Origin: Eupeodes corollae
Taxonomy: Eukaryota; Arthropoda; Insecta; Diptera; Syrphidae
NCBI RefSeq assembly: GCF_945859685.1
Contig: NC_079147.1
Location: 215,143,578-215,207,577 of the forward strand
Direction: 5' to 3'
Length of the DNA: 64,000 nt
Position numbers and translations under genes: made by a program. This document shows, piece after piece, positions 10,621 to 23,618 of the stretch; position 1 is the first letter of the stretch, and every line of letters begins with the position of its first letter. The notes below the pieces were generated by a model. It was given only the letters and a program-made list of their open reading frames with translations. It searched no databases and was not told the origin of the DNA.

Positions 10621-13095
10621 TTGATTTAGATTGACTTTACAGTGTGGACCAACGTTTTGGTTAATGATTACATCACACCGGCTTTTTTTTCTTATTGATA
10701 TTAAATTTGGGTGGGCTCTGGTTCATTTCGGTGGGTAAGCTATATGTCACACTGCCCATCTAACAATCCAACTCAAGTCATCTTGGAAATGACCCCTTTG
10801 GCCGTTCTTTTTGTTATCCTTTTTTTTTAATTGAAGTGAAAGATTGTGCTACTGCTAAGGCAGTCGAGGGAACTTCTTGAATGAATTTATATTTGAAATA
10901 AATAGAATTTTTTAAATAAAAATTGTTATTTTTCCTGCCTTTAATGTTACAGTTTTTTTAGAGAACAAAACCTAAAGTTACCAGTGTAAGTGACACTCGC
11001 CTTTTTAAAAAAAAGTGATTATAAATTGCTTAACTAAAAACATATCAAATGTAATTACAAAAATATTCTGCTTCATAAAAGAAAAGCCTTTTCAACTAAA
11101 GACCTCTATACGGTATTTTCTTTTTTAATAAAAGTAATAAGGGATATTGCATCTTATTTTTTAACTTGAAATATGTATTCTATAAACTCAAACTTTTTAA
11201 TCAAGTATTTAACTGGAAGTTGAAAGTATGTATTTTTAAATTAAATTCTTCCTAATTTCAGTTGTGAGTTTATTTTTGCTAATACAGACTTTTATAATAG
11301 GGTAGCTATGCTATACAATTCTATATCTGTATCTATTCAATTATTCATTGCAACAAAGTTTTTTAAGTTTTGACTGAATATCGAATGAGTCCTACCCAGA
11401 AATTGTTTTTAAAGAAGGTTTCTGCGAAACTTTAGGCAATGGGTTTTCCATTAGGCACTTGACAACTTTGAATTGAATTTGTCAATGCACGGTCATCGTC
11501 TATTTATTCAATAAACTCAACGATTTTATCAAAGTATATGACCAACGTCTGCAAATTATATACAAACTTCTAACATCATTTTGAGTCAGTGACCGAAACT
11601 TTTACAGCGTAAATTCCAATTCGGTTGTAACTTTCGCCCTATTTCAATGACTCAGAGGGTTCGCCAAAAAGAAAAATATGTCTAATTTTCATACAACCTT
11701 CAAAGCACAAGTAAAAATCGATTTATGGAAAATTAAGTTTAATAAGCGTGTTATCTCAAAAAATGGGCCATTGGCCACTTCGTTAGTGGGACTTAATGCC
11801 TCACGGAAAGAGGAAAGAGTTCTTAGATCAAACCAAGAAAAATAACCTACAAATCAGGAAAAATGAATCCAGATATGTACCTTTGCTTCGAAATACATAA
11901 ATTGCGAATTTTTGTTTGCAATTTCATGAAACGAGCAGAATGAAGATATTCACACCCAAAAATCATATTTCACTACATTTGAGTAGCAATAATTCGATCG
12001 AGAAAAACAAACGTTGCAAATAGCGAATTGCAATTTGATACATATTTGATATTTATATCGTAAAATTCAGCAGGAGTTTGTAGATTGAAATTGTTTTCTT
12101 GTAGATTATGAATCTTTTTTTTAAATCTTCAAACACAAGTGGTAAATTTCAACCCTTGTTTTCTTAGAAATGACAAGTAAAAATATGATACTTATTTTTT
12201 TTAAATTGCTACTTTTGAGTTATAATTTCAAACAGCTTATTCTGCAGTTTGCAAATGACAGTCACAGCTTTGATACTTAGTTATCTTTAAATTGCAACTT
12301 CTGAGTCGTAATTCCAAACAGTTTTTACGGGAGTTTGTAGCTTTTTTAAGATTAATTTACTTTCCATTTTCAAGCAATCATGGAGAGATTGAAGAACAAT
12401 CTTAATTGGTAATTTACAACATAAGCCAATTGGTTTTCGTATTCTTGTCAGGGATATTTTTTTAGTTGATGGTGTGCCGAATTACAAGTTTTTGTATGCA
12501 GATTGCAATGAATATATTCTAGATAATAATAATTTATAAAGGAAAGACACATTTGAAAGATTTCTATTTTTTTTTAATGTTTTTAACTTATTTCTAGAAA
12601 TACAAATTTAGATACTTAAAATCAAAATATATTATAGGTACTAGTTTTATTAATTTTTAGTAGGTATTACCAATCGTAGTCCTTCTCAGATTTTATAAGC
12701 TGGCCATTCTTGAATTAAACCTGAAAGGTTCTTTGGTTTTAAGGCTATTTCTTTAGCATGTTCCTTTTGTGTGATCTTCCACTTGTTTTTCAAGGTGGCA
12801 CATTGCGTGGAGTGTGTTTTAAACCACTTTTTGTCTTCAGATGCTGACAGGTCTAACGTTTAAACAAACATTTCTAAAATAAAACACACATACATTTAGA
12901 CAAACCTTCTCTTTCTAGTCTACCGAGAATTGTTATATACGTTGATAGGAGCATTCCTTTTTGAGTGCAATCATTTTAGGACACAAACGCTTGGTAATTT
13001 TAATTTGTTTGCATTGCAAGCCGATTGAAAAGTTATTGAAATATCTCAAAAGGTATGGGTCGTCAATCTCTTATTGGAAAACACGATATCTATTC
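10621..13095. other. AT-rich non-coding stretch
   Basis: No gene or transposon protein recognised over about 2.4 kb. It contains the two-unit degenerate tandem repeat listed at 12187-12350 and many A/T homopolymers. Confidence 0.5.
12187..12350. repeat. Degenerate tandem repeat, period about 85 bp
   Basis: Units starting at 12187 and 12272 share GATACTTA, TTAAATTGC, ACTT(T/C)(T/G)GAGT, AATT(T/C)(C/A)AAACAG and the closing (A/G)GTTTG. A weaker third unit may lie just before (12048-12090). Only alignment by eye. Confidence 0.6.
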
Positions 13096-13458
13096 GGTGC
13101 TTTGAAATAAGGCCTTACTGCCCTTTACAATGATGAAATAAGACCAATTATCAGAAATTGTTTATATTGTACTCAGACATAGTGAAATAAAACCAAATAA
13201 ATTTGCGAAGTATACCAACTTATTTGTACGGTGAGTTAAAGCAGTGAGGTATGCAACCCCATGTAGGTTCGAAGTTGAGTGTATGGAAAGCATTTATCGA
13301 AACTATACTGTAAAAATTAAATCAATTAGGCTTTATTTCATCTAGTTCGGGTGTATTGAAAATATTAAAAATTGGTTTTATTCTACTTTAAAAAAAAGTA
13401 AAACTAGGCCAATCCTTGAAAGATGACCTTATTCACCTTTGCTATATTTCACAGCACC
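13096..13458. mobile_element. MITE-like unit with symmetric GAAATAA(G/A)(G/A)CC motifs
   Basis: The ends are inverted: GGTGCTTTGAAATAAGG on the left and GGTGCTGTGAAATA as reverse complement of the right end. Three plus-oriented copies of GAAATAARRCC lie in the left half (near 13104, 13134 and 13186) and three minus-oriented relatives in the right half (near 13331, 13376 and 13428). No clear target-site duplication and no ORF. A non-autonomous DNA transposon is the simplest reading. Confidence 0.45.
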
Positions 13459-13569
13459 TACCTCTCTCAAAGATATTAAAACAAAAAAAAAAACAAAAAA
13501 TTGTTTTAATACACAAATTTCGTAATTAGTTACAATTTCCGATAACATCAAAATAAAAATACTTAGCAT

Positions 13570-13835
13570 ATGTTTCGATGCCTGCCTGTGTCATCTAAAA
13601 GTTTTACGGTCACTGCCTCTTGTGAGGAATCGACAAATTCTCCAAGAGTAATTCTTGTCATGAAAAGTGCTTTCTCGAATTAGCCGTTCAGATTCGGCTT
13701 TAAATCGTAGGTCCCCCCATCCCTGACAACATTACCAGCACACAGGAATGTGTGAGAGTTTGTAAGTCACTAGGCCTTAGTTCTCAACGGACTGTTGCGC
13801 CACCTAATTTATTTTATTTTTTCAGCATATGTTAT
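13570..13835 (+). mobile_element. tRNA-derived SINE, copy A (5' truncated)
   Basis: This copy aligns with the bodies of the copies at 19758-20040 and 25062-25490. Shared blocks are GAAAAGTGCTTTCTC, ATTCGGC, CCATCCCTG, CACACAGGAATG, GAGAGTT and the 3' end CCACCTAATTTATTTTATTT. The tRNA-like head is missing; the match begins at CCTGCCTGTG. The name SINE rests on the head seen in copy B. Confidence 0.75.
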
Positions 13836-16429
13836 CTCAAAAGCCGAATGTTATTTTCTTCTACATGATTTCTTAAAATATCATTCCATATTATTATCAA
13901 ATTTAAAGGTTAAACCACACCTCCCAACCACCCCCTCCCCTGGGGGTGCTTTTTGTATTTAAAGCCTACACAATTTATGTCACACCCTGCTGCTATTTAT
14001 TCATCATACAATCATAACACAATGAAAGCCAATTAACAAGGGTGTGAGGAAATAAGTATACAAAATTAAATCAAGGTCTTCTTTGGAAAAATGTTCTTCT
14101 CTGATAATGCTATTGCTACTTCTACTGATACTTGTTCTTGTACTGCTACTATACCGTACTGCTGCATGTGTTGCTTTGTGGTGTTTTGTTGATTAGGTTG
14201 CGTTCTACGCACATTTAAAATTACCCAACTCATTTAATTTGCGGTAAAAATGGGGGAGCAACAGAATAATTGTTCATCCTACAAATACTATACATACCTG
14301 GTAGACAGTGGTGTGTCTACAGCAACATAGCAACAACTAGATCAAAAGGAACACATCCTGATTTTTTTTTCTCATTTAATTCTATGGAAACACCATCATG
14401 TCAGTGTGGTGCGATGTGCGAATCATGAACACGCAGCGAGGACTCTGTTTTTCTATAAATGTTCTTTTTCAGTATGCCCTCTCTGCCCACACAATGTAAC
14501 CCCATCTTCAGGAAAACAATTTGAAAAACAAAGCCGTGTGAAATTAATATGAAGGGGAGGGAAGTTATTATAAATTAAAAAAACTGTATCCTAATATTTG
14601 TAATAACTGCAGAAGTTTTGAAAACCACCGATAATAAAAAGCTTAAAACTTTGTTTAATGAAAAAAAAAACAGGATCACTGATTGGATTAGGAAGCTTTA
14701 GTGTGAAAGGCTTAGGAGTATGGATGAAAAAAACAGGCCCTCCTAAAGTAAAAAAAGAAAAAAAAATGAAGAGCAAAATTTTCCCATTAATTCGTTCCAT
14801 AAAAGGAAAATCTTACCAAAAATCTTACCTTAAGAAACCTCTTCTGTGACGGCCTTGTCAAATAATATATTTGTGTGTTATTTTGTTTTTGCTGTAAACG
14901 TTGCAGTATACAACCACGATAATAATATATTTTCAAAAAACACGTGTTGGTATAGAAGTCTCTAGAATTTGAATATAATAAAGAGTACAGGGAAACACCT
15001 GTTGAGGCTTTACTTCTTCAAGTTAAAAGTACATATATTATATTCTTATTTTTTTTTTAAGAAAGAGGTATGTTTGAACGTTTAATGAAAATAAAGTCAT
15101 ATTATCCTTTCTTCCCAAACGACACATCACCGTTTCATCAGCAACAGTATTTTTTTGATTCTTTCTTTTAAAACTTGACAGTAACTTTTCGCTGTACGAC
15201 ATTTTTATTTTGCTTAAGGCTTGCTCTCTTTAAAGACGTAACTAGAAAAATCGTTTTTGTTGTAACTTCCCTTTAAGCCAACCTAATGCCGAAAATACAA
15301 TACAAATACAAAAATAATGCTAAATACGATATACAAATTCAGAACCAATTATTACATATTTAGAGAGTGAGAAGTCGCTCAGTTATGACCGAATAATTGA
15401 ATTGGTAAGATAAGATATATGAAGTAAGTTAGTAGTAAAATATTGAAAATGTTATATCGTCAAAATTTCAATATTTAAAATTCTGAAATACAACTGGTCG
15501 ACAAAAATTATCTGTCCCACAAACAAAAGAATATTCATATATTTAGGAAAGTAAGTTGTTCTGAATTCGAATCTCACCTTATATATTTTTTTATCACGTC
15601 AGGTTTTCAAAATTTGGCTTTTTAAAAATATTAAAGATATGAGACAGCAATAAAACAGAAATTGTTAAAATAAATAAAAACACAACATAGTTTTTAAAGA
15701 TAGATTGTATGATGATTTTGCAAAGTTCTAGTAAAAATTTAAATTATTTTAATAGCTTGTTTAAAATTTAATGCTTTCATGGTTTTGAAAAATACGTTTC
15801 GGAGTTTAGTTTTAGTGATTTCCAATCCGAACACCTACTTTACCTTTGTGATCAAATTTTAAAAATAACTGATGGTTCAAAGACATTGTTTTGACGACCG
15901 ACGATTTCGTTACAAACACAAAAATTACTTTCAAACTGTTTTAGCATAAAAAGTTAATCGTTTCTTTATGACAAGTAAATCTCACAACTTATAAAAATTT
16001 TTCGAAAATATAAACAACTTGTATTAAACGGTTCGAACGAAAATTGTTAATCCAAAGAAAAAAAGATTCGCCGAAAACCATACTGCAAGTCATTACAAAG
16101 CTTAATAAATCAGAAAAGATGTAAGTGCTATAATTGGTCGATAATTTGAAGGAGAAGATTCGACTTTTTTGGGATTGATTGAACAAATAGAGTTTTCCAA
16201 CTTCCTGGCTTACATTAAATTACTTCCGGTTTCCTCAGTTGAGTTGGCTCTAAAACACCGAAAGCTCACCTCTTTCTCCTTGATAACCTCTTGGTAGCTC
16301 AAATCACGAAAAGAACTTCTGCATGAAATTATATAGTCTAAAAATATCTTATACATGAGTTTTGCCAAATTTTAAAAAATAGTATCTCAAATACCTGACG
16401 TTAAGAAAGATTCTTACTACATTCTTTAT
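13836..16429. other. Non-coding stretch, nothing recognised
   Basis: A cytosine-rich run lies near 13920-13950. Overlapping small frames on both strands at 14591-14849 are an A-rich low-complexity artefact. No transposon protein or RNA gene seen. Confidence 0.45.
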
Positions 16430-18275
16430 GAACGGAATGGATAGAGAACAACAACCAACTCACCATGTTCCAGGGAGGATTTCAGTCAGGTTTCACAACG
16501 CAAGACTATATATTCGCTCTGCCGAGTATTGCCAGGAGATTGATTGAGCAGAAAAAGAACTTATGAGCCTGTGTTGTGGATTTTAAAGCAGCCTTTGACA
16601 AGGTAAATAGAAACGCCTTGATGTACAAATTGACACCCTTAGGAATTTCACGTATATTCTTAATGTTTTATTTCAACTTTCTTACCTTATCTACTGCATC
16701 AGTGTAGGACGGAACTAAATTCTCTGAATGGTTTGAAAAAACATCAGGTGTCCCCAAAGGGTGTATATTAAGCCCGATATTAATCGCCTTGTTTATTGAT
16801 GACGTTTGTGATGTACTTCTGGGTGGAATACTCTTTGCCGCTATACAATTCAAGTTATGCTCAACGCCTACGATTTATTTCTACTGACTGACCCTTCTGC
16901 TGCAAATCAACAAACTTAATATATTTTGTGAATCCTGGAGTCTCTACATCAATACTAACAAGACAAAAATAACGATTTTTGAACCACGTCAGAGAAGAAG
17001 ACTCGCAGAAGAAAACTGGTCCCTAAACAATGCGCCTATTGGGGCGTTCATTATTTCAAATATCTTGGAGTTTTGCTCTCTTACAATCTTAATGTTTCGA
17101 AACACGTGAAAGAAAACAGCAAGGAAGCCAAAGTAGCTCTAACTTGATGTGGCCTTAGTTTTACTCTAACCAAAATATCGATCTTAAATCCAAATATCGT
17201 GTTTTTTCATTTACAACTGAAGAAGCTAGAAGCCGTGCAAAGATATTTTTTCGAACGCTTGTTCAGATTGCCTTCTTCAACGTCCAATTATGCTATATAT
17301 GTAAAGTCTGGCATAACACCTATTTACATTACAAACCTTAAAACCAACTCAGACTACATATTGAAAGTTATGAGGAGGGATGAAAGAAGCCTTCACAAAT
17401 CCATTATGACAAGGCTTATGCAAACAAATTCCTCCCCGTTTAAGGAAGGGAATCAGATAGCATCTTCAAATGGCAGTAATCTATTCTTGTTGGAGTCCAA
17501 TTTTAATCAATGGCGCACCATGTTCAATGATCTAACCGCCAGAACTGATGAACTATCTGCAGTGAACATCTTTCAAGAGCCTCAACAACATTATCAAAAA
17601 ATGTGTATAGAAACCTCAACCACCAAATAACAACACAGGCTAATTATTTCAGTAGCTAGTCTTCTTCTGAGGCTATTAGTTACATATTTAGAGCCCGAGT
17701 CGAAGTACTGAATCTTAACTCTATACCGCATCGAACTGACCGTCCACAGATCTGTAGCCTTTGTAACACCAGAGAACCAGAAGACATCACACACTTGTTT
17801 GCATCGTGTCCTCTACTCAAAGAGATTCGACGGCTGTATTTCAAAATGCGTTCTCTTCCCCCAACTCGGCTCTATAAAATCCTTAATGGAGACTTTGGAT
17901 GGTCAACTTTCTATAGATACTGCAAACATGCTCTAAACTACCAGAATAGTTTTCATAACTCTACTACCAGTTTTTGCGATTGAAGGTTGAAACAAAGTTT
18001 CCTAACTGCTATTTTGTGTTTCAAATCATGTAAAAATTGATATATTTTTTTTATTTCAAAATCATCTCAAAATTGTTGTATTTGCACTTGATGCTTTAAC
18101 AAACTATTATTTCTTTTTTTATATGATTTGTTGAACTCATGTTTATTAATTGAATTTTAACGTATTTGCATTTAAATTGTGTTTTTGTTATTAAATGTCG
18201 ATTAGGCGCCGGCAGAATCGCCAAGTCCATATTCGTAAAGAAAAACATCTTAAAATAAAGAAACTATCTATCTAC
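16430..18275 (+). pseudogene. Broken non-LTR retrotransposon, family F3 copy 2
   Basis: The RT begins near 16450 (FQGGFQSGFTTQDYIFAL) and continues with CVVDFKAAFDKVNRNALMYKL near 16570-16632 and TSGVPKGCILSP near 16742-16780. The catalytic YADD near 16860-16875 is destroyed (now reads NAYDLFLL), and SWSLYINTNKTKI follows. The open piece 17199-17630 is the C-terminal region (LEAVQRYFFERLFRLPSSTS; SGITPIYITNLK). The frame at 17750-17985 carries the C-terminal finger ICSLCNTREPEDITHLFASC, a Cys-x2-Cys...His-x4-Cys knuckle. A 3' non-coding tail with AGGCGCCGGCAGAAT near 18205 ends in short CTAT repeats near 18265. It lies in the same orientation as the copy at 6475-7850. Confidence 0.85.
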
Positions 18276-19757
18276 CTGATGCGATGCAGCTACTTTGAGG
18301 TACGATAAAGTAAGATATGTAAGTGTAATTTGATTACCCAAAGAAAAAAACCTTACCGACCAGCACCGTAATCAACGGAAGCTATATTCATTTCAATAAA
18401 AGACCTAAGAAAAACTTTAAAATTAATGAAGCTTTCAATTTGCCTATTTTGACAAAATCTTAACCAAGAGTCAACAATGTAAGAAGTAATTCAGAGCCTT
18501 AACCCAATTTTCACCACAAAAACAACAATTACCTCCCCACAAACGAAGGGTATACGACATAGGTATAATTTTCATCTGAGTGAATTTATAGAAAGCCACA
18601 TGAAACTCAACTTTGAACCAAACCCACAGGAAAAAAATCCAAAAACAAATTTCTTTGGTTCTTCCTGTTTGTTAAAGAAAAAGAAAAACTTTAAAAGAAT
18701 TTTCATTTTCTTCTGTTATATGTACTTGTGTGTACATAGGTGTAACTATGTATGCCTATGTTCCTCTTGCCAATGTCGGTTAAAATATTATTAATACCTC
18801 CTCCGCCAGTATAAGGGAAAGGAAGGACGAATTTGTCTTGCATATATGGATGGATATGTGAGAATCAAAGTACGTAGGTAAGGCTGATAGTAGGAGTATA
18901 AAAAACTTGAAAATTTAAGTGATGATAGAGAATCCTTGAAAGTAATTTTGACTTCATAATAAAGATAGTTTTCCTTGAAAACAAAGTCGTTGTTGTTATT
19001 AGAAAACAAACTACACCAAGTCTTAGTACATATAGGTTACTTTATATCGTTTCTTGTTGTTAGTTTTTTGTTAAGTGGTTAGTACTTTTTCGACATAAAA
19101 GGCAGAGCACATCACAAAGGCAACAACAGCAGAAACTATACCTACATATATATCATGTACCTTTCTAGGAACTTGAATGAAAAGAATAGAAGGTTTTGCA
19201 TATCTTATACCATTTTGGGTATAGCTGTGTACTTTTGAATACAGTATCCTTACAATACGGGTCTTTTTGTATACATAAACATAACTTCAACCAATTTGTC
19301 CTTTTTTGAATATTTTCTTTTTTCTTGAAGGGGTTTGGGACTTGGTAACTCTCCATTGACTTGCAAATTATGTGGTTCTTTTTTTTGGAAAAGGGCTTTT
19401 GGCCATGAAAATTGTAAACAATACAAAAATCGGGATTTTATTGAGAGGGCAATTTTAAGACTCATTTTTAGAAAAATTAAAAAATAGCAAATAATATTTT
19501 TGATACGAATAATATGCTTTATGGGAAAGCCAGGAATTTTAATTCAAATGTATTTATTCTGACTAGTCAGTAAAAGAGTAGAAACGTAAAGTGGTTTTGT
19601 CTTTGTAATATGTTTTGTTTAGGTATCAAGAACAGAGACAATTTTTTTTGGTCAACTATTATTGGGTTCCCGACAACCCAAATGTTTTGTTCTATTGTGA
19701 GATCTTATGTAAAATGAATCCCGTATTTATTGTGATCTTTATAACGTATCGAGAAGT
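18276..19757. other. Non-coding stretch, nothing recognised
   Basis: Short frames are present but show no known family. Simple A/T tracts only. Confidence 0.45.
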
Positions 19758-20040
19758 ACACGTGGAGTAATGGCTAGTGCGTTAAACTCTGTCATGTCAG
19801 AGACCTTGAATCCAATCCATGCCTGTGACAGCTTTGTTCATTGACCAATTCACCAAGAGAAATTCTTTTTATGAAGAGTGCTTTCTCAAATAAGACCCTT
19901 GTTTCGGATTCGGTGTAAAAACTGTAGGGCCTTCCATCCCTAGCATCACTCGCACACAGGAATGGCTGAGAGTTGATAGTAACAAGACCCTGGTTCTCTG
20001 TGAATTGTTGCTCCACCTAATTTATTTATTTTATTTATAT
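19758..20040 (+). mobile_element. tRNA-derived SINE, copy B (most complete)
   Basis: Near the 5' end, 19770-19790 reads GTGGAGTAATGGCTAGTGCG, which resembles a tRNA head with a degenerate A box. CCTTGAATCCAATCC at about 19803-19817 sits where a B box (GGTTCGANTCC) is expected. A conserved body follows (GAGTGCTTTCTC; CCTTCCATCCCTAGC; CACACAGGAATGGCTGAGAG) with an A/T-rich end in TTTATTTATT repeats. RNA polymerase III transcription and LINE-dependent copying are the usual mode for such elements. Length near 280 bp is normal for a SINE. The tRNA source was not identified. Confidence 0.75.
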
Positions 20041-20209
20041 TACCTCTTATCGTCTCTCCCCTTTTTTTATTCGAAAAATGTCAGTATTGTCTTAATGTAT
20101 TGGCCGAGTCTGCTAGTTGGTCGGTATCATCCTTAAAGATTATAGTATTTCCACAAAATGATCAGAAACGTCAAGTTTCTCTACCGCATCATAATGTCAG
20201 AGCCTGATA

Positions 20210-21300
20210 TAATCTTTCTTGTTTCATTTCACTGCGATTGAAGGAAATTTAGCTGGATGATTTCATGCAGGTAACTTAGCGAGCGAAAGTTTATTAAGCT
20301 GTCTAGGCTATAACCAGAAATCCGTACCGCAAAAAATAGATTTGTGATCATACCGACCTAGATTATAAATATAGCGGACAATATTGTTAAAAACAACATT
20401 CAATTTGAAGCTAGTCACACAGTCTTTTTTGACTCAAAAGGTCGACTTATCAGGAGCTGCACATAATCAGCATAAAGATGAATTAAACAATGTTTAGCAA
20501 CTTGCGGTAACTCATTTATGTAAAGTGAGAAGAGAATTGGTCCAAAAATAGATCCCTGTGGCACTCCACTCAAAACATTGAGAAATGTGGACGAGTATCC
20601 ATTGGCCACCACGCATTGTTGCTTTCCGCTGAGAAAAAGCCTTTGAGTAATCTTACATTGCAAGGAATGTAACATGTCCACTGTCCAACGCCATTCTTAT
20701 TTCATCAGTGACAAAATGTAAGGCGGATTCGCAGCTGCGCTTAGGTCGAAAACCAGACTGACAGGTACTTAACAGGTTGTTGATTGTAAAATATTTTTGG
20801 ATCTGCCCAGAATAGTTTTTTCAAATGCCTTCGAAGGAAACGGAAGAATGACAATCGGCCGAAATTATGTAGCAGTATCTGTTTGCTTTTTGGGTATGGG
20901 AATAATCTTATCCTTTTTCCATTCTAAAGGAAACGCAGAAGTAGTCAATATGCTGTTACATATGTAGGTTATATAGCGCAGTATATATGAAAGCAGAAGT
21001 CTCACGAACTTATTGTCCATTTCAGCAAGGTCAGTAGCATTAGATTTAATCGATATTATTGCCTCTACAATGTCTTCTTCTTGTATTCTTATAAAAATTA
21101 GAGAGCTGTTGATAACAGTTGGTTCCTCCTCTTGATGATGATTACACTCGTAGCTAAAACCTTTCATTTAGCAGTGCAGCGTAAAAATAGCTCTTAGCAG
21201 TTCATATCTAGTATATCAATGGTTCTAAATTCCTTAGAAATGTTTGTATAGGATTGGAAGAGCTTATCGAATCATCAAAGATAACTGTGGACTTTGTTAT
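20210..21300 (-). pseudogene. Broken Jockey-like LINE (F4), RT and C-terminus
   Basis: Minus strand. The open piece 21167-20865 is the RT finger region (WKKDKIIPIPKK, preceded by ILTTSAFPLE). Near 20860-20690 the reading IQKYFTINNLLSTCQSGFRP continues it in a different frame. The open piece 20681-20415 holds SGVPQGSIFGPILFSLYINE and HLYADYVQLL, where the YADD motif has become YADY, so the catalytic pair is lost. The C-terminal block (IVRYIYNLGRYDH) lies near 20395-20340. No second copy of this family was seen in the window. Confidence 0.82.
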
Positions 21301-23448
21301 TAGTATTATAAAGACCGCTTCAAATTTTCTGTAAAACTTAAAACAATAACACAATATACTTACCTCAAATTTCACCTAAGAATTTTCATGTAATAAATCA
21401 CTAACAAATTTTCGAATTATCATCTTTAAAGCAAAATACCATTCCTGGAAAAAGAATTTCGCTAAAATTCATCCTCACTCAATTTCAAAGCATCAAAGAA
21501 GCTGCCTCAAACAAATTTCAAACTAACAACTTGTTTGAAAGTACCCACTGTCCACTGGTGCTGATTGATATCATTTCCTTACAGGTTTTTAAAGCTTTTG
21601 CTTTCTTCGAAATCTCTAATAAATATTATCTAGCCGAGAAAATTGTTTCCAAAGAAGTTAACGAAGTGAGCTCATAATAATCCATCACATCTTTTAATGC
21701 TTCTTTAGTCTACATCAATAATAGTACTTGTACTTGCACAACAACAATTCTAAGAAAAAAAAATAAAAATAAAACGGAAATGGCAACTGAATTCAATTAA
21801 ATTCTCATTTCCTCTGTCTTTTTCATTTATATCTTTGAAATTGTAGTATCTCTTAATTGTTCCTCCTTCGTTTGCATAAATCTTTTCCTGAAATATAGAC
21901 AATCTGTTGGATGGATAGTTTTAGCCAGCATTCTGTAGATATTATGTAGTACAAAAGAACTTATGGGCAGACAAAAAAAAAAATCGAAAAGAAAATGAAA
22001 CACTAATGCTCACTTAAAACAGACAGCTTTAATGAAACCAGCTGTTCATTAAACACGCAAGAGCCAAGACTAAGGTCAATCCAAAGACCCAGGAAAGAGC
22101 TAGGTATTCCAGGGTATACCTCTCTATACCCATCTTAACCCATAGTCACTAGTCAAGTCAGTGATGATGGTAAAGATATAGTCCTCCTCTTTTTACCCAA
22201 GAAGAATTAATTCAAATTTACAAGGAAATTTAATTATCCAACGTGCGCTTGTAGAAGAATTTTTTCCTTTCTCTCCTTTTATTTTGTTTAATTCGCAATC
22301 AATTGTGCGAACTTGAGAAGATATTAATATTTCAGCTTTATTGCAGAGGGTTTTTGATTGATGACCATTGAATTTCGAGCACAAAGTGGAATTTAATGAA
22401 ACCAGAAGATATAACCGAGATACTTAAATTGGAATTATTGGGTAATAAGCGTTAACGATGTATTTTTTAACATTATTCTTTAGAGAAACGTGCAGAAAAA
22501 AATGGTCTTGAGCTTCATACGTAGGAACAGTGTTTTTATTTTGTTTTGTAGGCTGAACATTTCTCAACTGGAAAAAGAAAATAATATGAAGACCATTAAT
22601 TTCTCCAGATATTCATGAAATGGAGGGTAAAAAACTTAAGAATCTTCCTACATGAAGAAACCAGTTTGTTTTAAAAATTTAAAGTAATGCGATCTTATGG
22701 AAAGCTTTAATTTAAAAATTAACGATTGTACAAGCTGTCAGAACAAAGGTATGTATGACGGAAAGTGGGAAAATAAAATTAAAACTATAACCGATAATTT
22801 AATTTACATGAGCAAATTCAGATTTCCTTCAACAAATGTTTGTGGCGCATGGAACACGATTCGATATTTTTTTTTGTCATTAGTGTAACTTCGTGTAATG
22901 AGATAGAGCTATCAAATTCCCAGCTTCAAACCTTTTTTAAAAATTGTCATAGTATTGAAGGGTAAATCTGACCCAATGGAATGCAAAAATAGGGGAATTT
23001 TGTTTTTTGACAGATCTGGATCAAGTACAATTTGATTTTTTTACATGGAAAACTTCATAAATAAGATGTCTCTTTAAATTCACATTGACAGCTTTTATGC
23101 GACGGACTCAAGTTACGTGTGTGTGAAAAAAGGGATTGATTTTTGCTTAAATATTGCATACCTATATTTGGTTTCGTCTAAATTGGGTAGAGTTAGCTGA
23201 CTCAGAGTAATTTTTGGAAATTTAAGATTAGAAATTTAGTATGAAGATTAGAGCTGCCACGAGACTAGAAAAGTTCCAAAGCAGAGACGGATGGTAAACG
23301 GCATTTGAGGCAAGGCCGATACCAGGTTGTATATTCTGGAACTAAATTTGCCAAGACTCGCCAATCTCATCAGTTTTGTTTTTTTTTTTGTATATATACA
23401 TATATTTATTGTTAAAATTGTATTGTATTTTTTTTACTCCAGAAAAGC
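21301..23448. other. Non-coding stretch, nothing recognised
   Basis: AT-rich, with only shadow-sized frames (for example 22193-22384 and 22697-22888) that match no family I know. Confidence 0.45.
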
Positions 23449-23595
23449 ATGAGATTCAAAACAAAAGATGATACAAATCGCAAAATATGTACGGTTTGTT
23501 GTCCACATTGCATGTCAAATTTTCAAACTAAATTATTCGTGACACGTCCTTATTGTGAATTTAAGCACTATCTTACCTTTTCGCTTGCATAACTT
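23449..23595 (+). other. Unrecognised 48-codon frame with cysteine cluster
   Basis: The frame has Cys residues spaced as CTVCCPHC and a later PYCEFKHYL, with a pyrimidine-rich tract ending in CAG just upstream (near 23429-23442) that could be a splice acceptor. The pattern faintly recalls the C-terminal Cys-rich region of piggyBac transposases, but it is far too weak to name. It could equally be chance. Confidence 0.15.
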
Positions 23596-23618
23596 AGTTA
23601 TTAATTATTCAAGCATAT

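Noticed and set aside
14591..14849. Overlapping frames on both strands, Lys/Phe rich
   Set aside because: They come from A-rich low-complexity sequence; no family or start context.
15540..15580. Possible tRNA B box (GAATTCGAATCTC)
   Set aside because: No A box at the right distance and no cloverleaf could be formed by eye.
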